Positions 30,001 to 45,000 of a DNA stretch of 64,000 nt are shown one piece after another. The DNA comes from Limisoma sp963601185 (GTDB lineage Bacteria > Bacteroidota > Bacteroidia > Bacteroidales > Muribaculaceae). How positions within the stretch are numbered: the first letter of the stretch is position 1; every line of letters starts with the position of its first letter. The notes under the pieces were generated by a model, which did not search any database, had not been told where the DNA came from, and saw only the letters and a list, made by a program, of their open reading frames with translations. The stretch spans positions 1 to 64,000 of the forward strand of contig CAVCEE010000005.1 of assembly GCA_963601185.1 (NCBI GenBank). Reading direction: 5' to 3'. The position numbers were made by a program, and so were the translations under genes.

Positions 30001-33000
30001 TCTAAAACTATGGCAGAAGAAAAAAAGAAACTATTGGGAATGTCGGTGTCCGACCTCGAAGTTGTGGCTGCAGAGTTGTCAATGCCTCGCTTCACCGCCA
30101 AGCAAATGGCGCAATGGCTCTACGAAAAAAGGGCTATCGACATCGACGAAATGACAAACCTGTCGAAGGCAAACAGGGCACGGCTGAAGGAGTCGTACTG
30201 CGTCGGCCGTGAGGCTCCGGCTGAGGCTATGCGCAGTCAGGACGGCACCGTGAAATATCTGTTCCGCACCAGTGGCGGAAAGATGATTGAGAGTGTGTTT
30301 ATCCCCGAAGATGACCGCGCCACGCTTTGCGTGTCGTCGCAGATTGGCTGCAAGATGAACTGCAGTTTCTGCATGACCGGCAATCAGGGCTATCACGGCG
30401 ACTTGTCGGCAGCGGAGATTGTAAACCAGATATTCAGCATCCCCGAATCGGAAAGGCTCACCAACATTGTGTTTATGGGTATGGGCGAGCCGATGGACAA
30501 CTACCAAGAGGTGGTGCGAGCCATTGCTGTGCTCACGGAGAAATGGGGACTGGCGTGGAGTCCGAAGAGGGTCACAGTGTCCTCAATCGGCAAACTCACT
30601 GATTTGCGCCGGCTCATAGAAAACACCGATGTGCATATTGCCATCAGTGTGCATTCTCCCTACCACGAGGAGCGTGAACGGCTGATGCCAGTGGAGCGTG
30701 CCTACCCGATAAAGAAGGTGATGGCAATGCTTCGCGAATATGACTTTGCCCACCAGCGGCGGCTCTCGGTGGAATACATAATGTGGACCGGGCTCAACGA
30801 CGACGATGCCCATGCCGATGCACTTGCGAAACTCCTGTCGGGGCAGAAGGTGCGCGTAAATCTGATTCGCTTCCACGCAATCCCGGGCTCGGAACTGAAG
30901 ACGAGCGATGAGCGACGGATGACGGCGTTCCGCGACCGGCTGAATTCGCTCGGTGTGGTCTGCACCATTCGCCGCTCACGAGGCGAAGATATTATGGCTG
31001 CCTGCGGAATGCTTGCCGGCAGAAAACTCAAAGACGAACAATAACGAAACAAAACTGATATGAACAAAAACTTTTTGAGACAATCTACTCTCACTCTTAT
31101 GCTGTGCCTGTGTTTAGGTATGGCATTTGCGCAGGCGCCTTCGGGCTACTACAAGAGTGCTGAAGGCTTGAGCCAAAAGGCTTTGCTTCAGCAATTATGC
31201 ACAATCGTAGGCCCTCACACTGCCGTTGGTTACGACGGCTTGTGGAATGTTTATGCCGACTCTGATGTGCGACCCGGAACAAGTTACATCTGGGATATGT
31301 ATTCCACATCGCAGTTCCGTGTAAACCAGAAGAAATGTGGCAATTATTATTATGTGGGTGACTGCTATAACCGTGAGCACTCGTTCCCCAAGAGTTGGTT
31401 TAAAGACGCAAGTCCTATGGTTTCGGATGCTTTCCATATCTATCCGACCGACGGTAAGGTCAACGGACAGCGTAGCAACTATCCTTACGGAGAATGTTCC
31501 AACGGCACTACGTTGGCTTCACATGGCGGCGTAGACGCTCTTGGCAAACTCGGTAAATGTACCTTCCCTGGCTACACCGGCACGGTGTTTGAGCCAGATG
31601 ACGAATACAAGGGTGACTTTGCACGCACATATTTCTATATGGCGGCTTGCTACAACAACAAAATCTCTTCGTGGAGCAGCCCGATGCTTGCCGGAAACAA
31701 CTATCCTTGCTACACCACTTGGGCTATCAACCTGTTGATGAAGTGGAACGAACAGGATCCTGTAAGCCAAAAGGAAATTGACCGCAACAATGCTGTCTAC
31801 AAGCATCAGAAAAACCGTAACCCATTTATCGACCATCCTGAACTGGCTGACTACATTTGGGGTGACAAACAGGACCAGAAGTGGTATGCTGACGGCACTG
31901 TCGCTACTCCTAAGTTCACCTCTCCATACAATGGCTCGACTTTAGACCTTGGCTTGACAAGCATCAACACTACATTGACCTATACCGTTACGGTAAAGGC
32001 TCAAGACCTCACGCAACCCGTAACCGTTGCTGTCAGCGGCACTGGCTTTAGTGTGTCGGCTTCGACAATCTCAGCAGCGGATGCCAACAAGGGCACTTCG
32101 TTGCAGTTGTCCTACGCATCGGCTACGGCTGCTACGGCAACTGGTACGCTGACTCTGACAAGCGGCACTGCCACGACATCGGTCACTCTCACTGCTGAGG
32201 CTATCGACGGCATTCCGGCTCTGCCGGCATCGGAGGTGTCGCAGTCCAGTTTTGTGGCTAACTGGGTTGACGTAAGCAAGGACGGAAGCAACTATAGCCT
32301 CAGTGTCTTTGCCGCCGACGGCACGACATTGTTGGAGGGCTATCCGAAAATGGTTGCTGCTGCATCGGGTATGTATGAGGTAGATGGCTTGGATGCGTTG
32401 ACTACCTACAAATATCAGTTGACCAACGCTGCCGGCTTAGAGTCGAACGTGGTTACGGTGACTACCCTCGACCTTGACCGCGAAATCTTGTTGGAAATCC
32501 CAGCGGCTGGTCTGGTGTTTACTACTGCGCCAAACACGGCTTCAGAACCGATTGCAGTGACAGTTTGGGCATCGCAGGTGGAAGAGGATCAGATTCAGGT
32601 AGTAGTTACCAACGGCTTTGAAATTAGTACTGACAAGGCTACTTGGAGCAGCAGCCTTTCTGTCGACACTCAGACAGCCACAACAATCGGCGCTGACGTG
32701 TATGTGCGCCTGAAGGCTATGCCTGCCGGCACTTATACTGGTACTATCGCTGCAAGTACGGCTACTGTCGACGGCGTGGATCTCGATATGAAGGCAACGG
32801 TTACTGCGCCGATAACATTCTTTGAGGATTTTGAGCCAACGGGTGAGCAGCCTTACAACACGTTTGAGTACACTGGTTCGGCTTGTAAATGGAGCGTGGT
32901 CAATGCTGGTCTTGCAAACCGCACTTCCGACAAGTTCCACGACAAGCAGAGCATCTGCACCGCCAAAAATGGAGCACGCTCAATCACTATGCTTTCCGAC

Positions 33001-36000
33001 AAGCAAGACGGTGCCGGTGAGGTTGTGTTCTATGCTGCTGTGTTCGGCACTGACAAGGAATCGACAGTAGAGTTGAGTTATTCTGTTGACCAAGGCAGCA
33101 ACTGGATTGCAGTGAAATCGTTTGTGGTGAGCAACAAGGTGCAACTTGAGGAATGCAAGGCAACGGTCAACATCGGTCAGCCGGTGCGTTTCCGCATTGT
33201 AGAAACTGAAGGCGGCCGTGTAAACCTCGACGACGTTACAATCACGGCCTACACCTCTTCGGTTACCAATGTGGAAGGCGTTGCCAAGTGGGATGCCTAT
33301 TGTCGTGGCGGACAACTCCACATCGAAACGGCTGAGGCTGCCGACATCAACGTCTACACGATTGACGCTCGTGAGGTCTACAATGCAACCGTCAGCGGAG
33401 AAACAGTAGTCAATCTCCCGGAAGGCTACTACATCGTGGTCAACGGCAACGATAGCCGCAAAGTGGCGATTAAGTAAACAGATAATACAACAGACAAAAA
33501 AGGCAGGTGCATCTTCGGACGCACCTGCCTTTTTATTGATATTCTCCGCAATCAGTGGTTGCACACTTTTGTGATGTCGACGGTGAAATCGGCGTTGCCT
33601 GTGGCTGGCATAAATTTGCCGCGGGCTTCGAGGAAATCCACCAGTTCGGCGGCTGTCATGCCTTCGGCAGAGCAGGTGTAGAACCGCTCTTCTGCGCCGA
33701 ACCGCGCGATGATTGCATCAATGAGTTGCTGTTTTGTAGTGTAACTATTGCCCTCCATTATGTGGAGCACTTCGTGTCCGTGGGTCATAATCGTATTGTC
33801 TTTATTTATTGTAGTTGCATTACCTTGTCTTCTTCCACCGACAGTACGCCTGTGGTCTTTTCCAGTGCTGTGCGTTGACTGGCGTTTTTAAGCCTCAGTG
33901 CATATCCGTTGATGTTGGTGTAGCGATAGACCACCTCTGCATTGTTCTTCTTGATGAATGCTTCGATGGCATCGGTGCCGATATTGGCATCGTAGATAAC
34001 AATGTAAACTTTGCTCTCTGCCGCGCTCTCTGTTTCTGTCCTCGCATTGACACCGGGCATTGCAGACCGGCAGGAGGGCAGCAGAAGAACGCAGCAGAGA
34101 ATTGCTGTAAGTGTCGCTTTGGCCATATCAGTCTTCGAGCATATATTCGATTGTCGTCACGATGCGCACCTTCTTGATGTATGGGGTGTTGGGGTCGCGG
34201 TCCTCAATGGAGAACTGGCCTTGCGATGCGCTCTTGATTTTGCCGAGTTTGCTGTCGGAGTCGGCTGCAAACTGAGCGGCTGCCTTGCGTGCATTTTGTG
34301 TCGCTTCCTTGATCATCTCTGGCTTGATGGTGTTGAGGCCGGTAAACTCATACTGCGTGGTGGTTGAATAGTCAAAAGAGATAGCCACGCCTTGCTGAAT
34401 CAGTGTGGACTGGTTCTCGATGAGTTTTCTTACGGTGTCAACCTTGGTGGAGTTTACCGTTACAACGGAGTTGATGCGGTAGCGGTAGGGCATGCGGTCT
34501 GCTCCGTAGGAATCTGCTTGGAGGTCGGTGGCAACCACATTCGTGCTGATTTCGTCGTCAGTGATGCCGTTGTCCTTCAGATATTTCTTCACGATGTTGT
34601 TCTTCTCGTTGATGCGTGTGTAGAGTTCGGGAAGGTTGTCGCCCAACTCCTTGTAGACGATGGGCCAAATCACCTTGTCGGCTTTCACCTCGCGCTCAGC
34701 GAGTCCTTTAACGCCTACTACTCTCTGGTTTTGTGCAAAACTGTCAAGACCTGCCTTGATGCAAAATCCCAATACAATGATGCCAATGGCAACTATTGCC
34801 GAGGCAATCAATACTTTCATTTTGTCCATATCGGTTATCAATTAAAGTGTTGTTCCATATTTCTCCGTTAGACAAATTCCGCGTGCTGTGGTTTAACCGT
34901 TCAGCGGAAATTTTTGCAGACGAAAGGTTGCTATTTTATTTGCAGATACATACGCGCAATGAAATCCCAGTTGTCGTGGAGCAATGTGCTTGCCGGAGCG
35001 GAAGGGTAGTGGGCGTTAGGCACCATTCCGTTGCTGAACAGATGGTGCAGAAGGTCGGCTGGACACAGTGCAGGCTCCATTAGCATGCGGTGGGCATCGG
35101 TGGCTGAAGGGTCGTAGGCGGCATTCTTCGGGTGACTTACATATTGGGCAATGTCCTTGGCTACGATGAGTCCTTTCTCGCGGTCTGCAAAGAGCACGAA
35201 ATTCTTGTGCCCGCGGAGTTGTGGCAAGTGTCCGCCTTCGGCGTTGCCCCATTTCATTTTTTCGGAGAGGAATATCTCCAAATCGTCGTAGGTAGGGCAG
35301 AAAGCAATCACATCGCCGCCTGTGGCTTCGCGGAGAGCGGTGTAGTATTTGTGTTCGGGTTTCCCCTCTGGCTTGACGGCTTGCGGCAGACGGTCGTCGA
35401 CGATGAGTCGCAGCCACTCGTCAATTTTGAGGGCCAGCGGACCTGTGGGTTGCTGGAAAGTGGTGTGGAGACGGTTCTCGTCGGTGAGCGTCTCGTCGAT
35501 GGTCAGTTCGTCCTCTTCGGCAACATCAGGCTCGTAGTGGTGCTTGCTCACTGGACGGAAGAAATAACTGTTCCAGAAGAGCCATCCCGATGTCTTGAAG
35601 ATTTCGCGCACCTGCTCGCGGTCGTTGAGGTCGAGTTCGCTGAGCGGCTTGAAATCGTCGGCGGCAGGGGCATCATCATAGAGAAACGCAAACAACTTGT
35701 AGATTTGCCGTGCCAGTCGCAGCAGGTCACTGTCGAAAGGCGAAACGAGTCCCATAAAGCCCAACCTCGACTCGAGCGAATACCAGGCGATGAACTGCAC
35801 GTCAATCTGATTCAACTCCGCGTCCACATAGTCGTCGGGCTCGTCGTAGAACGGCACCGGACGGTCGTAGAGATGACGGCACATCTTGACAAACGACCGC
35901 CACAGCCCGGCATCGGCAACCACGTCCTGAAAATATGCCACAAGGTCGAGCACCACGCGCTTGCGAAGCCCTTCGCCCACCTCCGGCAGCACTTTCATGC

Positions 36001-39000
36001 TTGCCCACAGTTTGTCGGCATACTGGGCAAGGGTGAGATAATAGTCGTCAGTTGGATGCTCTGCCTCTGGATTGGGGAGCATACGTTTCAAATCGTCAAT
36101 TCTTATTTCCATTGCAGTTGTGTTATAGTCTGTGGCGATGACGGGATTGTCACAGATTGTATCGTTTCTTGAGGTTCTTGTATTCCTCGGTCTGTTGGTC
36201 TTCCTTGAGCCATTGGTTAAGTTTCTTCAGCAGCGTGGCGTTGTCCTTGGCTATCGCCCACGACTGGAACTGGTTGAAACTTACGGCGGTGTTGATGTCT
36301 ATGTCGGGATATTGTGCGGCAAGACTGCGTGCGGTCTTGTCGTTGACCACGGCAAACTGCTGTTCGCCTGATGCCACGAGCAGAAACAGTTGTTCCTGAC
36401 TGTAGTCAAACTGGCCTACATAGATACTGTCGCCAATCTCGCGCGAAAGGCTCTCGATGCGGCTCACCACCGGCGACCCTTTTGCCACGCATACCATCTT
36501 CCCTGCCAGGTCGAGTTGCGTCTTGACAGGTGCGTTGCTGTCCTTGTCGCGGCGCTGTACCAGCACTTGGTTGTCGATTACTATGGCATCGGTGAAGAGG
36601 TATTGCTGCTTGAATTCTGCCGTCGACGGCACTTGTGCCGCAACCACGTCGACAATGCCTTCGCGCAGTTGGCGCAGACTCTCGTCGAGCGAGGTCATAG
36701 GCCGCATCTTGATGTGCAGATTGTGTCGGCGTGCAAGCATATTGAGCAGGTCGTGGTTGAATCCGCCGAGGGTGTCGGCGTAGGTGTAGAGCGACAGCGG
36801 TGCATATTCTATTGCCACGTCGATGGTGTCGCCTCCGCTTTTGCGGTCCTCAGCCGCGGCATATCGGCGGCTGCATCGTCCGAGCGTCACCATCAGCGCG
36901 ATGGTGGCAACGAGCAGTGCCAGATACACTGCCATCCGGGGTTTCATCATCATTGGCATCTTCATTGCTGTAGGGGTTTTTAGTTGGCAAAGTCAACCGA
37001 CAGTCCCAGTTGGAAGCGGCTCGGGTTCATCGGATAGTGGAGCGCGGAGAAATAGTTGCTTCCGCCGAACAGGCCGCGGTTCACGTGGCTATACATCACG
37101 AAGAAGCGAGTCTTCTTCAACTTGAAGTCGGCATATACATTCATAAAGGGGTAGTTGCCGATGAGTTTCTCGTGCTGGGTGTGGAATGCCATCGTGGCTG
37201 GCTGATATGCTGGGGCATAGTAGCGTGTGTAGTAACTACAATCAACTCCGAGATTCACAAATAGTACTTTGGCTATCATAAACTTGAAGTAGAGGTTGCT
37301 GTAGACCGATAGTTTCGGCAGCGACAGCACGTCTTCCTTGCTCGTTGTCTGATAGGTTATCGAGTTCTCCCAGTTGAAAGCCTTGAAATGCAACCCTTGC
37401 TTCAGACTGAGCGACAACACCTGCACACTTCCGCTTTCCTGTGTGGGGAGTGCATCGTTGTTGAAGTACACATAGTTTTGCAGGTTCTCCACGCCGGCGG
37501 AGAATGTGGTCCAGGTGTGGGGGATGTCGAGTGTGCCGCCTACACGCACGCGGCGGATCTTGCCGAAATCGTTCTGCCAGGCAAAGTGGTTGGAGATGAA
37601 GCGTTTCGTCAGGAACGGCGCTTCCGTATTCTTGAAAAAGCCCTCGCCGGTGATGCGCACGGTGTCGCCGAGTAGGCGGAAGCGTGTGCTTACCGTGCCG
37701 CTCACGTCGATGTCGCCTGCCACTGGACCTACGAGTCCGAACTGCGCCGTTGCGGCGTAGGTGAGTATTGAGCCGCGTTGCTTGGTCAACTGTCCGCCTA
37801 CCCAAAGGAGGTTTTCAGTGGTCTTGTGGTCGATGCTTATGTCGGGAAACGTGGTCAGCCCTTCGGGCTTGTAACTGCTCGTAAGCATTGTGTCGACCAC
37901 TTGGGTGTATTTGCGGATTTCGTGGGTGGCGTAGGCCGACAGTCCGAACTTGGCGTTCTTCTTGAAGCCTTCGATGAGGTCGAGACCTACGGTGTTGCGC
38001 AAACGCCAGTATTTTGTTTCTTCGTTGGTGCCTGTAGTACTTAGATAGTTGTTGGTGAAGTACGAAGCATCCTCCGTGGCACTCTCGTTGATGAATTTGT
38101 GGGTGTTGGTCTTGTAGTCAAATGTCCAGATGAAACTCGACACTGGCACATAGGTGCGCTTTGCCACGGTGTCGCCCTCGGCTTTTGGCAGTTCTTGATA
38201 GTAGCCCACCTTGTAGCGGTGGTTCATGTAAAATTCACCTCCCTTGATGCGAGAGAATGCCGACGACAGGTTGACCGGGATTGACTTGGCGTCGATTTTC
38301 GAGTCGCCACCTTGCAACTGTGCCGGGTCGGTGATGTAGAGGTCGTCGGTGATGCCGCCGTTTTCGTGGTTTACGGAGTTGAAACTATGCATCATTGCCT
38401 GCAACTCGTAGCGGTCGCCGGTGTACGACGACGAGAATCCCCAGCCGAAGTTGCTCAGTGCCTGGTTGTCGTAGCCGCCCTTGGAGTAGAGGTAGTCAAC
38501 TCGTGCGCCAAACTGCAGCCGCTTGTTCACATTGCCCGAAAATTCGCCTTTCAGCCGGTCCTGACCAGAGTTGCGGCCGCCGCCCCAACTGTAGGACAGC
38601 AGGGTCATCGGTATGCGAGTGTTGTAGTAGCGTTGCTTCTCTGCGCTGTGCGTCCAGTGGTCAAGCACATCGGCAAAGATAAAATCCGACCAGTCTTTGC
38701 GTTCAAAGAAAATCTCGTTGATACCAGCCGTGCCGAAGTTGCCGGTTGAGGCATAGGCGTCGGTCGACATCGACGGCACAAACTGACGGTGGTAGCCGCT
38801 GTAGAGCGTGTCGATGGTAGATGCCACTCTTAGCCCAAGCGGACCGCTTGCGGTCCAGGAGTAGCCTGGCTCCAGATTCTGCTTCTTTTTGGCCGCTGCG
38901 GAGAGTGCAACTACGATGCAAATTATGTATGTCAATATCCGTTTCACGTTGATATTTCTTGTTTCGTTTAGGAGATTGCTTTATTCAATCGAGTCGTTTG

Positions 39001-42000
39001 GCAACCGCCGTTCAGGCACGATGATTGTGTCCATCGGGTTGGTTGTCGGGCGGTAGGGTTGGGTCTGCTTGTCCTTGTCCTTGTGGAAAGGAATGGTGTA
39101 AGCCACCGACACGCTGACATTCAGATGACTGTCGCGCACTCCGTAGCCAGGGATGTAGTATGGCCGCGAGTTTTGGGTGTCCTTCACGTGGAACGGGAAG
39201 TTGTAGCGCACAGCCCAACCGAGAGAAAAGTTCTTGAAGAGTTCCACCTGTATGCCAGCCACGGCTTCGCCCCATATCGCCGACGCGCTCTGCCCGGTGA
39301 TGTCAAACGTCTTGTTGTCTTTGCCCCAGTAGCCGTTGCCCAGCGAGATGTTGGTGATGTCGTAGTTGAATCGCGACGCACCTACGCGCACACCGGCGTA
39401 AAGTTGGTATTTAGGGTCTTTGGCAAACATGAAATTGTAGTTCATTCCGATTTTGCCATAGATGGCCAACTTACTCTTGTAGGTGAAGTTGCCGTCCTCC
39501 GGCGAGGTGTTGGCTTGACCGAAACCCACTTCAGCCACAGGAATGTAGCGGTTCTTGAAGTTCACGGCTACCCATGCGTCGCAGTCGCCGTAGTCCCTGC
39601 CCAAAAGTCGCATCAGCGGTCCCCAGAAGTTCACGCCCACGGTTGCTCCCATCAGCGTCGGACGGTACACTTTCTTCGACGCCCTGTCGATGGAGTCGCG
39701 GCGCAGAGAGTCGAGTGTTAGAGAGTCGGTGCGCAGGAAGCGTAGTTTCTCCTGACGCTTTATCTCCTTCAACTCCTCTTTGGTCACAGGCTTCAGTTCG
39801 TCGCTCGAAGCCACGGGCGTTACCTTGCGCTGCGCCGTTGCCATAATTCCGGCAAGCGAAAGCAGCGCGATGCCTATCAGAATTGATGCATCTCTCAGTT
39901 TCATTGTCCGTCGGCCTCCGATGTCCGGAAAAATATCTTGATGTTTTCGGTGTTCGTGTTGTCAATGCGTCGGCGAGGCATCTGTATCGAGTCGATATAG
40001 TTGGTGGTCACCGTGATGTCGTTGACGTCAAAGATGTAGAATGCGCCGCAGTCCTTTGAGTAGAAGTACGGCACACAGTCGTAGTTCACCGTGATTGTGT
40101 CGGCAGCACCGATTGCAGCAAGGTTTTGCTGATTGTAGGTAATCACAAACCGGCAACAGGTGGTGTCCACGTCGAAAGGCAGATAGACTTGCTGTGTCAA
40201 CGACTGGTTGCGGATAATGGCAGAGTCGCCCGGAGCGCCGATGCCGTAGACCGTAAGCGAATCGATTGTTATCGCCGATTTGCTCGACGACGAATAGAAC
40301 CCGGCGAGTGGCAGACTGCTCGAATTCTCCTCGCAACCGTTGGAGTCGCAGGAGGCGAGCCACACGACAATGCCTATCGACAAAGCCAGCAATATGTTGC
40401 GTAGGCCGTTCATCCGCTTAAATTTCCTCCCTGATCTGGTAATTGTTGCGGCCGGCGGCATTGCGTGCTATGAGTTCGCCGATGAACCCGGCCAGGAAAA
40501 ACTGTGAGCCGAGAAGCATCATTGTCAGCGCAATGAAGAAATACGGCGAGTCGGTTACAAGGCGGTAGGATTCGCCGGCATACATAGCGCAGAGTTTCAT
40601 TGCGCCCACCACGATTGCCGCGATGAAGCCGATGAGAAACATTATCGAGCCGATGAAACCGAAGATGTGCATCGGCTTGCCGCCGAACTTCGATATGAAC
40701 CAGAGGCTGAGCAGGTCAAGGTAGCCGTTGACAAAGCGGTTGAGTCCGAACTTCGTTGTGCCGTACTTGCGAGCCTGGTGGTGAACCACCTTCTCGCCGA
40801 TGCGTGCAAATCCAGCGTTCTTGGCAAGGTAGGGGATGTAGCGGTGCATCTCACCATAGACCTCGATGTCCTTCACCACGTCCTTGCGGTAAGCCTTGAG
40901 ACCGCAGTTGAAATCGTGCAGGTTGCCAATGCCGCTCACCTTGCGTGCCGTAGCGTTGAAAAGTTTTGTAGGAATGGTTTTCGACAGAGGGTCGTAGCGT
41001 TTCTGCTTCCAGCCCGACACAAGATCGTAGCCGTCCTCGGTAATCATACGGTAAAGTTCTGGAATTTCGTCGGGACTATCCTGAAGGTCGGCGTCCATAG
41101 TGATGACCACGTCGCCTTCGGCGCGCCCAAAGCCCACGTTGAGAGCCGGCGACTTGCCGTAGTTGCGGCGGAAGCAAACGCCCTTCACGCAAGGATTCTT
41201 TGCCTTGAGGTCGTTGATTACCGACCAAGAAGCGTCGGTCGAACCGTCGTTCACAAAAATTATCTCATAAGAGAACCCGTTGGCCTTCATCACGCGTTCA
41301 ATCCACGCTTCCAATTCGGGCAGCGATTCCGCCTCGTTGAACAGCGGAACGATAACAGATATATCCATAAATTCTTTCTTGTACGTACAATGTGCAAAAT
41401 TAGCACATCCGAGCCTAACAAAAAAATGTGATGCCACAAAATGTGTATCGGGCGTGCCGTTTGTGTTGAAATCAAAAAGGTTATTCCTTTGAATAATGGT
41501 TGCGAAACGTTAACTTTGCAAGTAGTTTGACCAATCAAATCAGCGATTCTTATGGCGACAGGAAAAAAACGGCTTGCTTCGTTCGACATTCTCAAGGGCA
41601 TTGCCATCTATCTCGTGGTTATGGGGCACGTGCTCACTATGTGCATCCGTGGCATCGACAGTGCGGTGACTTTCAAGATTATCGGAGAAATCCACATGCC
41701 GGTGTTTTTCTTTATAAGTGGCTACTTTACCTATAAAATCTCGGAGCAGGGCGAGTTTGCGTTGCCAAACGTTAGGAAGCGGTTCTTCCAACTTATTGTG
41801 CCGTTTCTCGCCGTCAGTGCCTTGTGGATGTGGTATTTTCCGCACAGCAAACTGATGTCGCCGCTATCGCAGTCGTGGCCGCAGTTGCTTACAACCTATT
41901 GGAAGGATGGCTACTGGTTCACTTTGTGCCTCTTTGAGGTGGTGCTCGTCTATGCCGGACTTTCACGGTTGATGCGGTTGACTAAGAGTGCGTGTCTGCA

Positions 42001-45000
42001 AGTCGCGATGGCATTGATTGCCTATGTGGCTCTGGTTTTGGTGGGACCGCTTGTCTCGGATGCAGATGCAAACTACGACCCTATCGGCATTGGGTTGCTC
42101 ACGCAGTTTTTCCCGGTGTTTATGATGGGTGTGTTTGCACGCAAATATGCCGACGGATTTCGCCGGATGGCGTTGCAGCCGGTCGTGTTTGTCGTGGCAG
42201 CGGTGGCGTTCTTCTGCACATGGTATGTGGCATCCTACGAATGGGAGTTCCCGATGCTTCCGTCGTGGCACGGCTTTATCGACAAGCCTGTGCTTCAAGC
42301 GTCACTGATGCTCTTGACCTTCGGGCTGGTCTATCGTGCCGATGTGGATAAATTCGCCGCAACGCGCGTGGGTCGGTTCTTCACGCTCCTCGGCAATGAG
42401 AGTCTTGGCATCTACCTGCTGCATTATTTCTTCCTGTTTCCGCTCACACCGTTGCAAGAGCCGATGCGTGCCATCGGTCTGACGTTTCTGCCTACGGCGG
42501 CGGTCGCTGCATTTTTCGCGTTTTTCATCGTCCTTGCAGCACTCGGTGCAAATTGGGCAGTGGGAAAAAACAGAATATTGGCGTTTTTGCTGATTGGGAA
42601 AACGGTAAAGGATAAATAAGAGTTTAAGAATATGGCAATGTCTATGACAGTTAGACGGATGAAAATAATTTGATTTGATATGAGAACCATTCTGAAAACG
42701 ATAATAATAGGGATAGTCTGCTTTATGGCAGTTGCTATGTCGGCCTGCCACGATGAAATGGAAAAGGACGAAACGGTTGACCGCACATTGCTGATGTTTA
42801 TGCCCTGGACAGGCAACCTAACGGAAACGCTGGCTGCTAATGTTAAGGATATGGAGGCGGTAATCGCAAGCAAGGGTCTTGGAAGCCAGAGGGTGGTGGT
42901 GTACTTCGCTACTTCGTCGACTGAGTCAACGCTTTTTGAGATTGTCCCGACCGGCGGCAAAACAGTTCGCAACACCCTCAAGACCTATACCAATCTCGAC
43001 ATCACTACCGCCGATGGTATAGCCTCGCTGCTTGGCGACGTGAAGTCGTTGTCGCCGTCGCGCTCCTATTCGATGGTCACCGGATGCCACGGCTATGGCT
43101 GGCTGCCGAAGGCTTTGTTCGGCACATCAACGTCAGCGCAGCGCAGCATCCGCCAAAAGAGCGACGATGCCGGCTACCCGACACGCTTTTTCGGCGGGTC
43201 AAACAGAACGTGGCAGATTGACATAACAGACTTCGTGGACGGCGTGAATGCTGCCGGACTGCATTTCGACTATATCGCTTTCGATGTGTGCTATATGGCT
43301 TCAATCGAGGCAATCTACGATATGCGCACCATCACCGACTATATTGTTGCTTCGCCGTGCGAAATCTTGGCGGAAGGGCTTCCGTATTCGACCGTCGGCG
43401 CATATCTTCTCGGCGCGCCCGACCTGAAGTCGGTCTGCTCGGGATTTTACTCGTTCTATTCCAACTACCGCTTGCCCTACGGCACATTGTCGCTCATAGA
43501 CTGCTCGCAGGTCGACGCACTTGCCGCAGTGATGAAGCGCATCAATGCGCAATGCACCATCTCCGACGAAGCCCTTGTAAAGGTGCAGCAACTGGACTAT
43601 TTCAACCCGGTGATTTTCTACGACCTCGGCGACTATGTTACGCGTATGGTGGGCGACAACACTGAACTGCTGGACGAATTTAACACCCAGTTGGCAAAGA
43701 CTGTCGTCTATGAGGTGCATACGCCTTACTACTACACAAGTGCCGCTGGGCGTGCCTATCTGGCAAATTGCAGCGGCGTGTCGGTAAGCGATCCGAGTAC
43801 TCACCGATACACTTCCACGAAGGAAACAACCGCCTGGTGGAAGGCAACTCATTGATAACTAAGAAAAACGAAATAATATGGAACGCGGAACACGTTACAA
43901 AATTCTCTTTGTGTGTCTTGGCAATATCTGCCGCTCGCCAGCCGGGCAGGGAGTGATGCAGCGCATCATTGATGAGCGCGGCTTGGCAGACAGGATAGAG
44001 GTGGACTCAGCCGGATTGTCGTCATATCACGAGGGCGACCTTCCCGACCAGCGGATGAGGGTGCATGCCCACCGCCGTGGCTTGGATCTGACTCACCTCA
44101 GCCGCCCTGTGAGAGAGGCTGACTTTGATCGTTTTGACCTCATTTTGGCGATGGACGACAGCAACTACGACAAGTTGCGCCGCCTTGCTCCGACGGTCGA
44201 AGATATGGAAAAGGTGAAGCGCATAGCGTCCTATTTCCGCCAGATGAAGACTTTCGACTGCATTCCCGACCCTTATTATGGGGGCTCGGAGGGCTTTGAA
44301 ACGGTGCTCGACTTGCTTGATGACGCTTGTCAGAACATTGCTGACAAATTTGAAAACAACCAATTGTAGAAATCCATAAAATCCTGAACTATGAAGCATT
44401 TGTCGCTTGTCGCAATAGCACTCGCCGTGTCGGGCTCATTGACCGCTACCGTCCACGAAAGTCCGCTCACGCTTGCTTGGCGTCTTGACGGAACGAATAC
44501 CCGAAACCGTGACTTTACCTATACATTTGTGGTGAAGAATGTCAGCAAAATGACCTTGGCTGACGATTGGGCAATCTACTACAACACCTTCACTCGCAAC
44601 CCTATGCCGCTCGGCAAGGACGTGCGGTTGAAGTTGAGTAAGGTTGCGCAGGGATACTACAAACTGTCGCCGGTCGAAAATCTCGTGTTCAATCCTGGCG
44701 ACTCTATTGTTGTCAGTTTCCGTGCGCGCGGAGAGGTGCGCACTGTCAGTTACGCTCCTTCAGGCGCACATTTTGCCTTTGATGGCGACAGCATTGCGCG
44801 GCCAGTGCATCTTGAGGTTACGCCTCTCGGTTGGTCGTCGTTCCGTCACATAGAGGGCTTCCCTACAGGACAGCGCCGGTTCAGGATAAATGCGGAGGTT
44901 AACCCTGAAAAGCAGGTTGAGTTGAGTCCGTTCAGCATCCTGCCGGCAGTGAAGTCGGTAAAGGAGGGCAGCGGAAAGGTTGACTTGTCGTCGACGATGT